Source: Sporosarcina sp. (GTDB lineage Bacteria > Bacillota > Bacilli > Bacillales_A > Planococcaceae). Taken from it: a stretch of 64,000 nt of DNA. The stretch's first letter is position 1, and each line of letters begins with the position of its first letter. The notes below the pieces were generated by a model. The model ran no database searches and was not told the DNA's origin. It saw nothing but the letters and a program-made list of their open reading frames with translations. Location of the stretch: assembly GCF_029257255.1 (NCBI RefSeq), contig NZ_JARICI010000080.1, forward strand, positions 1-64,000. Reading direction: 5' to 3'. Both the position numbers and the translations under genes were made by a program. Shown here piece after piece: positions 7,784-16,797 of the stretch.

Positions 7784-9340
7784 TCAGAACATTTTGGTCG
7801 TCCATGTTTCGCCGTTCCAAATTGTAGAAACCACACCTTCATAAAAATCAGGCTCGTGTGAAATTAGCAATATGCTGCCTTTATATTCTTTCAGCGCACG
7901 TTTCAACTCTTCTTTCGCATCGTAATCCAAGTGATTTGTCGGTTCATCCAGAACGAGCAAATTGGTTTCCTGATTCACCAGCTTGCAGAGGCGTACTTTC
8001 GCGCGCTCTCCTCCGCTCAACACTTTCACCTTGCTTTCAATATGCTTCGTCGTCAATCCAACACGTGCTAACGCAGCACGCACTTCATATTGGGCAAAAT
8101 GCGGGAATTCACTCCAGATCTCTTCCAGACATGTTCGGTCTGAATCTGTTTTCATTTCCTGCTCAAAGTAGCCGATCGACAGATGCTCTCCACGCTCCAC
8201 TTTTCCCTGCAATGCAGGAATTTCACCCAACAGACTCTTAAGCAGCGTTGTTTTACCAATACCGTTTGCACCGGATAAAGCAATCTTCTGCCCGCGTTCC
8301 ATCGTTAAATCAAGCGGCTGTGACAGAGGCTCATCATAGCCAATAACGAGGCCTGTTGTCTCGAATAAATACTTGCCTGGCGTCCGAGCGGTTTTAAAAT
8401 CAAAATGCGGCTTTGGCTTCTCAGAATCCATTTCAATGACATCCATTTTATCGAGTTTCTTCTGCCGTGACATCGCCATTCTGCTTGTCGCAGCATTCGC
8501 TTTATTACGTGCTACGAAATCTTTGAGATTCGCAATTTCTTTCTGTTGTTTCTTATATGCTGCTTCGACTTGTTGCTGCTTCATTTCATGTACGCGTAAA
8601 AACTCATCGTAATCGCCTGGATAGCGGTTAACCTGCTGATTCTCCATATGATAGATCAAGTTAATGACACTGTTCAAAAATGGAATATCATGCGAAATTA
8701 AGATGAACGCACCGGGATACTCCTGTAAATAGGTGCGCAACCATTCAATATGTTCGATGTCCAAATAGTTCGTCGGCTCATCGAGGAGTAAAATATCCGG
8801 TATCTCCAGTAACAGTTTGGCAAGCAATACTTTTGTCCGCTGTCCTCCACTGAGATCATTGACATCGCGGTCCAGCCCGAATTCATTCAGACCCAGTCCG
8901 TTTGCCACTTCTTCCACTTTTGCATCAATCATGTAAAAGCCATTCTGCTCTAAGGAATCTTGCAGCTGCCCCGTTTCCTCCAACAGCTTTTCCAGTTCAT
9001 CCGGCTCCACTTCGCCCATCTTGGCAAAAAGTTCATTCATCTCGGTTTCCATATCGTATAAATATTGAAACGCCGTACGCAGCACATCGCGGATAGTCAT
9101 CCCCTGCTTCAAAACGGCATGCTGATCCAAATAACCGACTCGTACACGCTTTGACCATTCAACTGTTCCGGCATCCGGCTCCAGCTTATGCGTAATAATA
9201 TTCATGAACGTGGACTTTCCTTCGCCGTTTGCACCTACTAATCCGATATGTTCTCCTGCTAATAGACGGAACGAAACATCATCAAAAATCGCCCGGTCAC
9301 CGAAGCTGTGGCTGATATTTTTTACGGTTAATAAACTCAT
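7784..9340 (-). CDS. ABC-F family ATPase (YfmM-like)
   Basis: 518 residues with two ABC cassettes and no membrane segments. The first cassette has Walker A GANGEGKST near residue 36, LSGGQ and LLLDEPTNYLD. A charged linker with KLKD- and RNKANAATSRM-like stretches follows. The second cassette has GANGIGKTT, LSGGERAKVRL and LVLDEPTNHLD. ABC-F proteins bind the ribosome and modulate translation; they do not transport. MSLLTVKNISHSFGDRAIF resembles B. subtilis YfmM, including its length. I chose ATG 9340, preceded by AGGTG, over an in-frame upstream codon at 9397 without a site. Confidence 0.88.
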   Translation of the reverse strand: MSLLTVKNISHSFGDRAIFDDVSFRLLAGEHIGLVGANGEGKSTFMNIITHKLEPDAGTVEWSKRVRVGYLDQHAVLKQGMTIRDVLRTAFQYLYDMETEMNELFAKMGEVEPDELEKLLEETGQLQDSLEQNGFYMIDAKVEEVANGLGLNEFGLDRDVNDLSGGQRTKVLLAKLLLEIPDILLLDEPTNYLDIEHIEWLRTYLQEYPGAFILISHDIPFLNSVINLIYHMENQQVNRYPGDYDEFLRVHEMKQQQVEAAYKKQQKEIANLKDFVARNKANAATSRMAMSRQKKLDKMDVIEMDSEKPKPHFDFKTARTPGKYLFETTGLVIGYDEPLSQPLDLTMERGQKIALSGANGIGKTTLLKSLLGEIPALQGKVERGEHLSIGYFEQEMKTDSDRTCLEEIWSEFPHFAQYEVRAALARVGLTTKHIESKVKVLSGGERAKVRLCKLVNQETNLLVLDEPTNHLDYDAKEELKRALKEYKGSILLISHEPDFYEGVVSTIWNGETWTTKMF

Positions 9341-9363
9341 GTTGTACACCTGTTCCTTTTTAT

Positions 9364-9894
9364 TTATCTGTACTTTTCTTCCTTGCGTAAATACCAATTC
9401 AGCGCTTTCTTCTCTTCCTCTATGATAAACGGTTCCTTCCCCTCGATATAGGATTCTATATCAAACGGAAAACGCGCAGCCAATTCTAATTTCAATGCAC
9501 CGTAACTGTCAGCTTTCTCAGGATGCGAACGAAGATAGTCACAGAATGCAAGATGTCGTGTAATTGCCAGGTCACCTTGTTCAAATATATGCACATGATG
9601 TGTCCGCTTGTCACCGCCTCTGCGGAAATAGCGGCTCCCGGGAATTCCGAATTCGCCTAGCGGCTCATAGCCTGCTGACTTCATTTGCGGATGATAATTA
9701 TCCGCATCATTGATATTTTTCACTACCGGCATCATGTCGATAATCGGTTTAGCCGCCAGTCCCTTGATAGAAGTACTTCCCATATGATGGATATCAATCA
9801 GCTCGTCACCGAAAATTGAAAATATCTGAGTCGCTGCTTCCTGAAACAGCACTGGCCATTCTTCGCGATAAGTAACAATTTCAACGGTTCGCAC
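9364..9894 (-). CDS. GrpB family protein (UPF0157)
   Basis: About 176 residues of the GrpB/UPF0157 family, a nucleotidyltransferase-like fold. Family motifs include HHMGSTSIKGLAAKPIIDMM near residues 40-59, then GIPGSRYFRR and THHVHIFEQGD. The cellular role is not known. I placed the start at GTG 9894 because AGGGGG lies nine bases upstream. An in-frame ATG 51 bases earlier has no such site and adds residues atypical of the family. It stands alone between the ABC-F gene and ridA on the minus strand. Confidence 0.85.
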   Translation of the reverse strand: MRTVEIVTYREEWPVLFQEAATQIFSIFGDELIDIHHMGSTSIKGLAAKPIIDMMPVVKNINDADNYHPQMKSAGYEPLGEFGIPGSRYFRRGGDKRTHHVHIFEQGDLAITRHLAFCDYLRSHPEKADSYGALKLELAARFPFDIESYIEGKEPFIIEEEKKALNWYLRKEEKYR

Positions 9895-9961
9895 TGTGAA
9901 GTACCCCCTACTTAACTTACCTATTTTACCACCCGGTGCGCTCAATTGCTTTAGAAAACAG

Positions 9962-9990
9962 AAAACCAGCCCGATGAATTTGGCCGGTTT
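9962..9990 (-). terminator. Terminator after ridA
   Basis: On the minus strand AAACCGGCC pairs with GGGCTGGTTT around a short loop, followed by T-rich sequence. Confidence 0.6.
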
Positions 9991-9995
9991 CTGCT

Positions 9996-10457
9996 TCAGT
10001 CTTCCAATTCAACAATCAGCTCAATTTCAACGGGTATATCAAACGGCAAAGTGTTTACGCCGATTGCGGAACGGGCATGTTTTCCTTTATCTCCAAACAC
10101 TTCAATAATTACGTCAGAAGCTCCGTTGATTACTTCCGGCTGGCGAATGAAATCATCTGTAGAATTGACATAGCCGAGTATTTTTACAAAGTTTTTGATC
10201 TTATCAAGTGATCCCAATTCGTCCTGCAGATTACTCAGTAACTGCAATGCCGTCCCTCGCGCCGCCTGATAGCCCTGCTCCATCGAAACGTCGTCGCCTA
10301 ACTTTCCTGTAATCGCAGGCTTCCCGTCCTTCATATAGCCTGCTCCGGAAGAATACAGCACATTGCCGACACGCGCCGACATTTCGTAGTTCGCCATCGG
10401 TCGTGAAGGCGGCGGAAGATGAATTCCCAGAGCTGCAAGTTTTTCTTCGATATTCAT
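9996..10457 (-). CDS. RidA family protein (YjgF/YER057c/UK114)
   Basis: 153 residues, the longer class of RidA-like proteins, with MNIEEKLAALGIHLPPPSRP at the N-terminus and the C-terminal RSAIGVNTLPFDIPVEIELI typical of the family. Classical RidA enzymes hydrolyse reactive enamine/imine intermediates. The arginine in ARSAIG sits where RidA members contact the substrate carboxylate. This subgroup's own substrate is not known. The ATG at 10457 follows GATGGAGGAAACGC. Terminators on both sides make it a single-gene unit. Confidence 0.85.
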   Translation of the reverse strand: MNIEEKLAALGIHLPPPSRPMANYEMSARVGNVLYSSGAGYMKDGKPAITGKLGDDVSMEQGYQAARGTALQLLSNLQDELGSLDKIKNFVKILGYVNSTDDFIRQPEVINGASDVIIEVFGDKGKHARSAIGVNTLPFDIPVEIELIVELED

Positions 10458-10536
10458 TGCGTTTCCTCCATCACGTAAAATAATGATTCGATCGTAACAC
10501 GTTGGGGAAAGGTGGTCAAACTGGTCAATAAATAGA

Positions 10537-10572
10537 AAAAGAACATGCGAATTTTATCGCATGTTCCTTTTA
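10537..10572. terminator. Bidirectional terminator
   Basis: AAAAGAACATGCGA pairs with TCGCATGTTCCTTTT around a 6-nt loop, just beyond the BCCT stop. Confidence 0.85.
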
Positions 10573-10578
10573 ATTTCA

Positions 10579-12051
10579 TTAATCAAGTTCTTGATTCAGT
10601 GATTTAAACAGCGCAAACATCATAAATACAATGACGAACGAGAACGGCAGAGCAGCGATAATAATGGTATTCTGCAATGCTCCCAGGCCGCCTACTGAAA
10701 GTAAAATCAGCGCAATAGAAGATTGGATGATTCCCCAGACGACCTTCACCGAGTTCGGTGGCGTCAGTGAACCGTATGTCGACTGCATACCGAGTACATA
10801 GGTTGCCGAGTCTGCCGAAGTGATGAAGAATGAAGTTACCAGCAGGATAGCGAATAACGAAATTAGTGTACCTAAAGGAAGCTCGTTAAACATCTCAAAT
10901 ACGACTAACTCAATATCCAGTGACGCCAAATTTGCAACCCCTGAATCCTGCATATCGATTGCTGTCGTACCGAATGCTGCAAACCAGATAAAACCGAAGA
11001 ATGATGGTACAAGCAGAACGCCTGCCATAAATTCACGGATTGTCCGTCCTTTTGAAACACGTGCAATAAACATACTGACGAAAGGTGACCAAGAAATCCA
11101 CCAAGCCCAGTAGAAGATTGTCCATCCATCGAGCCAGCCCCGATTTTCTCCGTTCAATGGAGCTGTACCCATACTCATATCAATAAGATTTGTAAAATAA
11201 CCACCCACTGAATCAGTAAACATATTCAAAATCAGCATTGTCGGTCCTAATATTAATATAAGTCCTAAAAGCGCGACAGCCAATATTAAATTGGTATTCG
11301 ATAGGTAACGAATCCCTTTATTCAATCCTGACCAAGCAGACCCGATAAATAAGAACGTCACTACAGTCACGATGATGAATTGTGACTTGATGCCAATCGT
11401 GAATCCAAATAAATAATCCAAACCTGCGTTAATTTGAACAGCGCCGAAGCCGAGAGATGTTGCTACACCGAAAGCAGTTGCAAATACAGCAAGAACATCG
11501 ATTACTGTCCCCCATGGACCTTTCATTCTCGCTCCGAAAATCGGCTTCAGTGTTGCTGAAATTAAACCAGGCTCACCTTTTCGAAACTGGAAGTATGCCA
11601 AAGCCAAAGCAACCATTCCGTATAGTGCCCAGATGTGAAGGCCATAATGTAAAAATGTTTTCCGTAAAGATTCTTTAAATGCATCAGCTGTAAATGGATC
11701 TTCAGTTGCCGGAACTGCGTAATGAGACAAAGGCTCTGCGGCACCGTAGAACACTAAACCGATACCCATCCCTGCCGAGAACAGCATGGCAATCCAAGTA
11801 ATTGTGGAGAATTGAGGACGATCTGTATCTTTCCCGAGACGAATTTTACCGTACGGGCTGAATATCATAAAAATACTGATTAACAAAAGCGCGGTCATTA
11901 GGAGCATGTAGTACCAGCCGAATGTCGATGCAACGAAAGCTTTACCGGAATTCGTGATCTGCTCAAAATGGACAGGATCAATTACACCGTAGCCGACTGC
12001 TAAAACGATTAATCCTATTGTAATGTAAAAAACATTTGATATTTTTCTCAT
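10579..12051 (-). CDS. BCCT family transporter (betaine/choline/carnitine type)
   Basis: About 490 residues with 12 predicted membrane segments. The BCCT signature is clear: GWTIFYWAWWISWSPFVSMF near residues 315-334 with its tryptophan-rich segment. FSAGMGIGLVFYGAAEPLSHY near residue 88 contains the glycine-rich Na+/substrate helix. Such carriers take up glycine betaine, choline, carnitine or related zwitterions. The short C-terminal tail ends in LFKSLNQELD, without the long basic osmosensing tail of BetP. ATG 12051 follows AGGGGGAACT; an ATG 18 bases upstream lacks a site. A sigma-A-like promoter lies at 12091-12119. The substrate is not determined. Confidence 0.9.
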   Translation of the reverse strand: MRKISNVFYITIGLIVLAVGYGVIDPVHFEQITNSGKAFVASTFGWYYMLLMTALLLISIFMIFSPYGKIRLGKDTDRPQFSTITWIAMLFSAGMGIGLVFYGAAEPLSHYAVPATEDPFTADAFKESLRKTFLHYGLHIWALYGMVALALAYFQFRKGEPGLISATLKPIFGARMKGPWGTVIDVLAVFATAFGVATSLGFGAVQINAGLDYLFGFTIGIKSQFIIVTVVTFLFIGSAWSGLNKGIRYLSNTNLILAVALLGLILILGPTMLILNMFTDSVGGYFTNLIDMSMGTAPLNGENRGWLDGWTIFYWAWWISWSPFVSMFIARVSKGRTIREFMAGVLLVPSFFGFIWFAAFGTTAIDMQDSGVANLASLDIELVVFEMFNELPLGTLISLFAILLVTSFFITSADSATYVLGMQSTYGSLTPPNSVKVVWGIIQSSIALILLSVGGLGALQNTIIIAALPFSFVIVFMMFALFKSLNQELD

Positions 12052-12090
12052 AGTTCCCCCTGTAGTCATAGTTTACACAAGCAGCTTTAC

Positions 12091-12119
12091 ACTATACTCT
12101 CTATTAATTAAGAAATCAA
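12091..12119 (-). promoter_or_regulatory. Probable sigma-A promoter of the BCCT gene
   Basis: On the minus strand TTGATT (12114-12119), a 17-bp spacer and TATAGT (12091-12096) lie 40 bp before the start codon. Confidence 0.6.
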
Positions 12120-12276
12120 ATGGACAACCTGTTTTTCTTTGATTTTATTAGTATACGAGATAGATTCAGGCCCGTGGCGACAAGGTTTTCTACATTATCA
12201 ATTTTATTAAAAATTTTATTGGACCGATTATTTATCATTACTATACCCACTTACAAGATTTTCATCCAAACTAACT

Positions 12277-12360
12277 GGGTGCCTGTGCGCGAAACATTCA
12301 TGTTTGTTTGAACAATCATGAATGTTTGAACTAACGCAATTGTTTGGCACACAGGCACTC
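12277..12360. repeat. Nested inverted-repeat element (REP-like)
   Basis: Outer arms GGTGCCTGTG (12278-12287) and CACAGGCAC (12350-12358) enclose perfect inner arms AAACATTCATG (12292-12302) and CATGAATGTTT (12317-12327). The whole folds into a two-level hairpin of about 84 bp upstream of the rpiR-like gene. It resembles the dispersed GTGCC...GGCAC palindromes of Bacillales that I associate with REP elements. There is no T-run, so it is not a simple terminator. Nothing else is recognised in the 12120-12276 part of this gap. Confidence 0.6.
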
Positions 12361-12431
12361 CCAATTGAAGTTTCCCCTTCACTATGTTTAAATTAACGAA
12401 GCACAAACTTCATTTATTGGTAGGTGACTTT

Positions 12432-13280
12432 ATGAAAACGTTGCACCAAATCATTAAACTGCACTATTCTTCTTTATCATCAGGCCAGCAAAAGGTAGCA
12501 GCCTTTTATATAGAACATCCGCAAGAAGCCGCATTGTTAACCGCTTTTCAAATCGGTAAACAAGTGGGTGTCAGTGAAACAACGGTCATTCGATTGGCTT
12601 ACGCATTAGGTTTCAGCGGGTACTCAGAATTACAGCAAGCTCTTCGGAAAGACTTATTTTTGCCTAAGCAGAAAGTTGCTGAAGGATTTTTTTTACAAGA
12701 TGACCCAGCGAGCGACAATCATTTTATACGTCAAGCCATCCAAAGAGAGCAGACCATCCTGCAACATACAGCCAATCAGATAAATATCGAGGACATCTGG
12801 GCAATGGCAGACACCCTCATTCAATCGGATCGTGTTTACATCGCGGGATTCGGTAGTTCATATGCAGCGGCTTATTGGTTATTTTATTCACTGAAGCAAT
12901 TAAGAGATAATGTCGTACTATCGAGTCCCGCCGGCTTTATGACCGAGGATCTTTGCGATTTAACAACAGACTCAGTAGCCGTTGTCTTTTCATTTCCACG
13001 TTACCGGCGTGACACCGTACAGGCGGCAACTATCGCAAAAGGACAGGGAGCAAAAGTAATCGGCATTACTGATCGAACCCTATCACCGATTGGTCAGCTG
13101 GCGGATATGACGTTCGGCTGTTTGGGAAAAGAACATGTCGATACACATTCCATCGCATCGACCATTAGCTTACTGGATATCCTCCTTGCCGGCATACGTA
13201 TTCGAAATTCAGGACGCATTACCAAGCGGCAGCAGCTGCTGGAGCGTTTATATACAGAACAACAATTATTTTCAGAATGA
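12432..13280 (+). CDS. MurR/RpiR family transcriptional regulator
   Basis: 282 residues. The N-terminal 75 form an RpiR helix-turn-helix with VSETTVIRLAYALGFSGYSELQ near residues 45-66. A SIS sugar-isomerase-like domain from about 125 to 255 includes DRVYIAGFGSSYAAAYWLFY. RpiR proteins usually sense a phosphosugar or other small ligand through the SIS domain. It heads an operon of M20 deacylase, GNAT and NSAR genes and probably controls them. ATG 12432 follows TAGGTGA; an in-frame ATG at 12384 has no site. The ligand is unknown; an N-acylated or D-amino acid would fit the neighbours. Confidence 0.88.
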   Translation: MKTLHQIIKLHYSSLSSGQQKVAAFYIEHPQEAALLTAFQIGKQVGVSETTVIRLAYALGFSGYSELQQALRKDLFLPKQKVAEGFFLQDDPASDNHFIRQAIQREQTILQHTANQINIEDIWAMADTLIQSDRVYIAGFGSSYAAAYWLFYSLKQLRDNVVLSSPAGFMTEDLCDLTTDSVAVVFSFPRYRRDTVQAATIAKGQGAKVIGITDRTLSPIGQLADMTFGCLGKEHVDTHSIASTISLLDILLAGIRIRNSGRITKRQQLLERLYTEQQLFSE

Positions 13281-13294
13281 AGGAGGTTATTTCA

Positions 13295-14443
13295 TTGGAC
13301 AATCCAATTCAATTCATTACAGACCACAAAGAACAGATTCTGCAAACCTACCAGGAATTGCATGCGCTAGCAGAGCCGAGCTGGGAAGAACAGCGGACAT
13401 CCCGCTATTTACAGGAAAAACTTTCGGCAGCCGGACTGAAAATCAAAACGCATACAGGACATCATGGGTTCACCGCAGAAATTCCGGGTCAAAAAAAGAG
13501 TGTCATCGCGCTCCGTGCAGATATGGATGCACTGGTTCAAGAAGTGGACGGCGCTGTCATAGCCAATCATTCATGCGGCCATGATGCCCACAGCACAATG
13601 GCTTTGTATACGGCACTAGCCCTGAAGAACAGTGGTATTTCATTCGAACATACGGTGCGATTTATTTTCCAACCTGCTGAAGAACTGGCGGAAGGCGCGT
13701 TAAAAATGATGGAAGAAGGCGTTTTGGAAGATGTACTCTTTTTAGGTGGAGTTCATGTACGGCCGCACATGGAAGTTCCGTTTGGACAGGCCGCTCCTGT
13801 AATCCTTCACGGTTCCTCTTCTACTATTAAAGGAGTTATCAAAGGAACACCCGCTCATGCCGCACGCCCTGAAGAAGGCAATAATCCAATTGAAGCAGTC
13901 AGTATATTGATTCAGTCCTTACAGAGAATTCGACTGACTGGAGGCAAGAAATTCTCCATCAAAATGACCGAGTTACATAGCGGAGAAACGAGTAACTCCA
14001 TCCCGGCAACTGCCCGCTTCACGTTAGATATCCGTGCCGAAGCGAATGAAACGATGGAAGACTTGCTGACAAAAGCGAAACACATAATAGAAAGAACTGC
14101 TGCATTGACCGAAACAGTAATTGATTATGAATCAGTCGGCTACTCCCCTGCAGCTATCAAAAATGAATCAGCAGTCCGCATTGCACAGCAAGCTATCGGT
14201 TCTGTTTTGGGAGAAGAAAACACTGCTGGTCCATGCGTTTCGCAAGGTGCGGAAGATTTTCATTTTTATACATGGAAGACGCCTCACATCGCCGCCACGA
14301 TGATCGGATTAGGTTGTGATTTAAGACCCGGCCTTCATCATCCGCAGATGTCGTTCAACACAGAAGCGTTAATTTACGGAGCAAAAATACTTACCGAGCT
14401 GCTGGTGAGAGCAGATCAAGAAATGGAGGAAAAGCCCCTATGA
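13295..14443 (+). CDS. M20 family amidohydrolase, likely N-succinyl-amino acid deacylase
   Basis: About 382 residues of the M20D/amidohydrolase family. Metal ligands are visible in SCGHDAHST (Cys-Gly-His-Asp near residue 90), the FQPAEE Glu pair near residue 127, HVRPH and a C-terminal HHPQM histidine. The dimerisation lid contains GTPAHAARPEEGNNPIEAV. Sitting between an RpiR regulator and GNAT/NSAR genes, it fits the desuccinylase step that releases L-amino acid from N-succinyl-L-amino acid, as in the Geobacillus pathway. The TTG start at 13295 has an ideal AAGGAGG eight bases upstream. The ATG at 13277 lies before that site. Function is inferred from context. Confidence 0.82.
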   Translation: MDNPIQFITDHKEQILQTYQELHALAEPSWEEQRTSRYLQEKLSAAGLKIKTHTGHHGFTAEIPGQKKSVIALRADMDALVQEVDGAVIANHSCGHDAHSTMALYTALALKNSGISFEHTVRFIFQPAEELAEGALKMMEEGVLEDVLFLGGVHVRPHMEVPFGQAAPVILHGSSSTIKGVIKGTPAHAARPEEGNNPIEAVSILIQSLQRIRLTGGKKFSIKMTELHSGETSNSIPATARFTLDIRAEANETMEDLLTKAKHIIERTAALTETVIDYESVGYSPAAIKNESAVRIAQQAIGSVLGEENTAGPCVSQGAEDFHFYTWKTPHIAATMIGLGCDLRPGLHHPQMSFNTEALIYGAKILTELLVRADQEMEEKPL

Positions 14444-15258
14444 AACATCCTCCCTTAACTATTCGGATGATTGAAGAGCTGGATGATTTACAGAAAGTCC
14501 AGGCGCTTGAATCGATCGTCTGGAGCATCGAAGACACCGTGCCGCTCAGTCACACAATAGCTACCGTGAAGAATGGCGGATTAATTTTAGGCGCATTCGA
14601 TCAAGATCAATTGGTCGGCTTTCAGTACAGTTTTCCCGGTTTTGACGGCCAGTCAGTCTACTTATATTCACACAGCCTCGGCATTCATCCGGACTACCGC
14701 AGACTTGGTATAGGCGAACAGTTGAAAATCGCTCAGCGGCAAGTTGCTCTAGAAAAAGGATTCGACCGGATTGTGTGGACATACGATCCTCTCGAAACGG
14801 TCAACGCCAATCTGAATCTGCGGAAACTACGGGCTGTTGTAGTGGACTATACGGAAAATGCTTACGGGGACATGGAAGACGGGATGAATGACGGAATTCC
14901 ATCCGATCGTTTTACAGTCGAATGGAAAATTCGGGAACAGCCCCGCAATTCTGTATCCACCGATATTCGTCAAATACCTTTTCTTATTGAAGTGCATGAA
15001 GAAGACGGATATCTCTTTGCAAAAAATTCAATTTACCGCAAAGGCGATCAGACAGTGGCCGTACCAGTACCCGCGAACTTTCAAGCGCTCAAAAAACACG
15101 ATCTATCGGAAGCGCTAATCTGGCGCGAAAAGACGAGGGGGATTTTCAAAAGATATTTAGAAAACGGCTGGGTAGTAACTGATCTTGTTAAACACCCCGA
15201 AGTAGAAGAAAGCTATGTATATATTTTGGAGAAGCGAGGGAACCCGAATGGAAATTAA
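14440..15258 (+). CDS. GNAT acetyltransferase-fold protein, likely amino acid N-succinyltransferase
   Basis: 272 residues. The GNAT domain occupies about residues 8-165, with the acyl-CoA-binding motif A in LGIHPDYRRLGIGEQLKIA (near 84-102, R-x-x-G-x-G). The C-terminal 100 residues form an extra domain. The start ATG overlaps the M20 stop as ATGA, and the end overlaps the NSAR gene by 11 bp. In Geobacillus an equivalent GNAT uses succinyl-CoA to succinylate D-amino acids for NSAR. The same three-gene set here argues for that role. The acyl donor cannot be read from the sequence. Confidence 0.8.
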   Translation: MKHPPLTIRMIEELDDLQKVQALESIVWSIEDTVPLSHTIATVKNGGLILGAFDQDQLVGFQYSFPGFDGQSVYLYSHSLGIHPDYRRLGIGEQLKIAQRQVALEKGFDRIVWTYDPLETVNANLNLRKLRAVVVDYTENAYGDMEDGMNDGIPSDRFTVEWKIREQPRNSVSTDIRQIPFLIEVHEEDGYLFAKNSIYRKGDQTVAVPVPANFQALKKHDLSEALIWREKTRGIFKRYLENGWVVTDLVKHPEVEESYVYILEKRGNPNGN

Positions 15259-16360
15259 AACTGTCATCTTACGTTATATGAAAATGAAAATGCTGCACCC
15301 GTTCAAGACAAGTGTCGGAGTGGAGCAGGATAAAGACTTTATTTTGGTCGAAGTAAAATCAGCAGACGGGAAATCGGGCTTCGGTGAATCTGTTGCTTCA
15401 ATTGCTCCCCTCTTTCATGAAGAAACGGTCCAGACGAATTGGCATATGCTTACGGATTATTTGATTCCATTACTTTTGAAATCCGATATCCAGCATCCTG
15501 ATGATGTCTCAACGATTTTCTCTCACTTCAGAGGGAATTATAATGCAAAAGCCGCAATTGAGGGGGCGGTATGGGATTTATACGCGAAAGAACAGAACCT
15601 CTCTCTAGCCGCTGCATTAGGCGGTACGAAGAAGAAAATTGAAGTCGGCGTAAGTGTCGGCATTCAAGAAACTGAAGCGAAATTGCTGAAGAAACTAGAA
15701 GGTTATTTAGAGCAGGGTTTCAGACGCATTAAAGTGAAAGTCATGCCAGAAAGAGATCTGGACATTTTGCGGGCAATCCGCAGCGAATTTCCTACTATCC
15801 AACTGATGGCAGACGCAAACTGTGCATATACTTTGGCAGACATCGATCACTTACGGAAATTTGATGAATTTAATCTGTCTATGATCGAACAGCCTCTCGC
15901 GCATGGTGATATTATCGACCATGCAAAGCTGCAAGCGAAGATCGAAACGCCGATTTGTCTGGATGAAAGCATTCATTCTGCCGAAGATACCAGAAAGTCC
16001 ATTGAGCTTGGCAGCACGAAAATTATTAACTTGAAAATCGGACGTGTCGGCGGATTGTCAGAATCGAAGAAGATCCACGATTTATGTGTGCAACATAATA
16101 TCCCGCTTTGGTGCGGCGGAATGCTCGAAGCCGGTGTCGGACGAGCACACAATATCGCCATCACCAGTCTGCCCGGCTTCACACTGCCGGGAGATACCGC
16201 TCCTTCCGCGCATTACTGGGAGGAAGATATCATCCTGCCTGAAGTTACTATGCATGACGGGCTGATCGATGTGCCCGAGGCGCCAGGAATTGGATTTGAG
16301 TTAAACTGGGATATGGTAGAGAAATTCATGGTTCATAGTCAAGTGTTTCACAGGGGTTGA
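15248..16360 (+). CDS. N-succinylamino acid racemase / o-succinylbenzoate synthase family enzyme
   Basis: 370 residues of the enolase superfamily, NSAR/OSBS (MenC2) group. The catalytic KxK lysines are in RIKVKVMPE (near 161-169). Mg2+ ligands are Asp in MADANCAY (near 189), Glu in MIEQPL (near 214) and Asp in CLDES (near 239). The second catalytic lysine is in NLKIGRVGG (near 263). No other menaquinone genes are nearby, while M20 and GNAT genes overlap it, so racemisation of N-succinyl amino acids is more likely than menaquinone synthesis. ATG 15248 follows GCGAGGGAAC. Confidence 0.88.
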   Translation: MEIKTVILRYMKMKMLHPFKTSVGVEQDKDFILVEVKSADGKSGFGESVASIAPLFHEETVQTNWHMLTDYLIPLLLKSDIQHPDDVSTIFSHFRGNYNAKAAIEGAVWDLYAKEQNLSLAAALGGTKKKIEVGVSVGIQETEAKLLKKLEGYLEQGFRRIKVKVMPERDLDILRAIRSEFPTIQLMADANCAYTLADIDHLRKFDEFNLSMIEQPLAHGDIIDHAKLQAKIETPICLDESIHSAEDTRKSIELGSTKIINLKIGRVGGLSESKKIHDLCVQHNIPLWCGGMLEAGVGRAHNIAITSLPGFTLPGDTAPSAHYWEEDIILPEVTMHDGLIDVPEAPGIGFELNWDMVEKFMVHSQVFHRG

Positions 16361-16670
16361 GGAACGTACTCGGCATATAGTAAGGCTGGAGGGATCTTCA
16401 TGAAAACGACTATTTAATACTGAGCACATTTGACCTATCTGCATACCTAGATATCTTTGCAAGGTTGATTGTATTAGACTCTGATTTAAGGGCATGTCTT
16501 TCTAATCTAAAGATGTTTTTTATAAAAATCTCTACTTGCAACACGATAACTTTGACGAAAATGTTCTTAAAAGCAAATCACAAATAAATGAATGAGTATT
16601 AAAAATATAAGATGATGCAAAAATGAAACAGTAATTTAGACTAGTTAAAGCGAATTTATATTAAATTAGA
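16361..16670. other. Intergenic, AT-rich, no gene seen
   Basis: Between the NSAR stop and the next terminator I find no frame with a ribosome-binding site and no clear promoter or structured RNA. Base composition shifts visibly to AT-rich here and stays so to about 21.5 kb. Confidence 0.5.
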
Positions 16671-16699
16671 CTGTTCCTTATAATAAGGAACAGTTTTTT
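16671..16699 (+). terminator. Rho-independent terminator
   Basis: CTGTTCCTTA pairs with TAAGGAACAG around a 3-nt loop and is followed by TTTTTT. Confidence 0.8.
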
Positions 16700-16707
16700 A
16701 ATATTTA

Positions 16708-16784
16708 TATATTCTATAGAATATAGTTGACTTTACAAGATTGATAATTGATAATAGTCTAAAGAAACAAATACTATAGAATAT
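16708..16784 (+). promoter_or_regulatory. Promoter with two palindromic operators for the tct-like operon
   Basis: TTGACT (16727-16732), a 17-bp spacer and GATAAT (16750-16755) form a sigma-A promoter. A perfect 18-bp palindrome centred on CTATAG (16708-16725) abuts the -35. A second, nearly identical half-length copy, ATACTATAGAATAT (16771-16784), lies just downstream of the predicted start point. Two like sites bracketing a promoter suggest repression, plausibly by the FCD-GntR protein encoded at 20865. Confidence 0.7.
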
Positions 16785-16797
16785 GGAGTTGTTTATT

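Noticed and set aside
15248..16360. Menaquinone o-succinylbenzoate synthase (menC) as the main role
   Set aside because: No menaquinone genes are nearby and the overlapping M20 and GNAT genes fit the amino acid racemase pathway better; dual activity remains possible.
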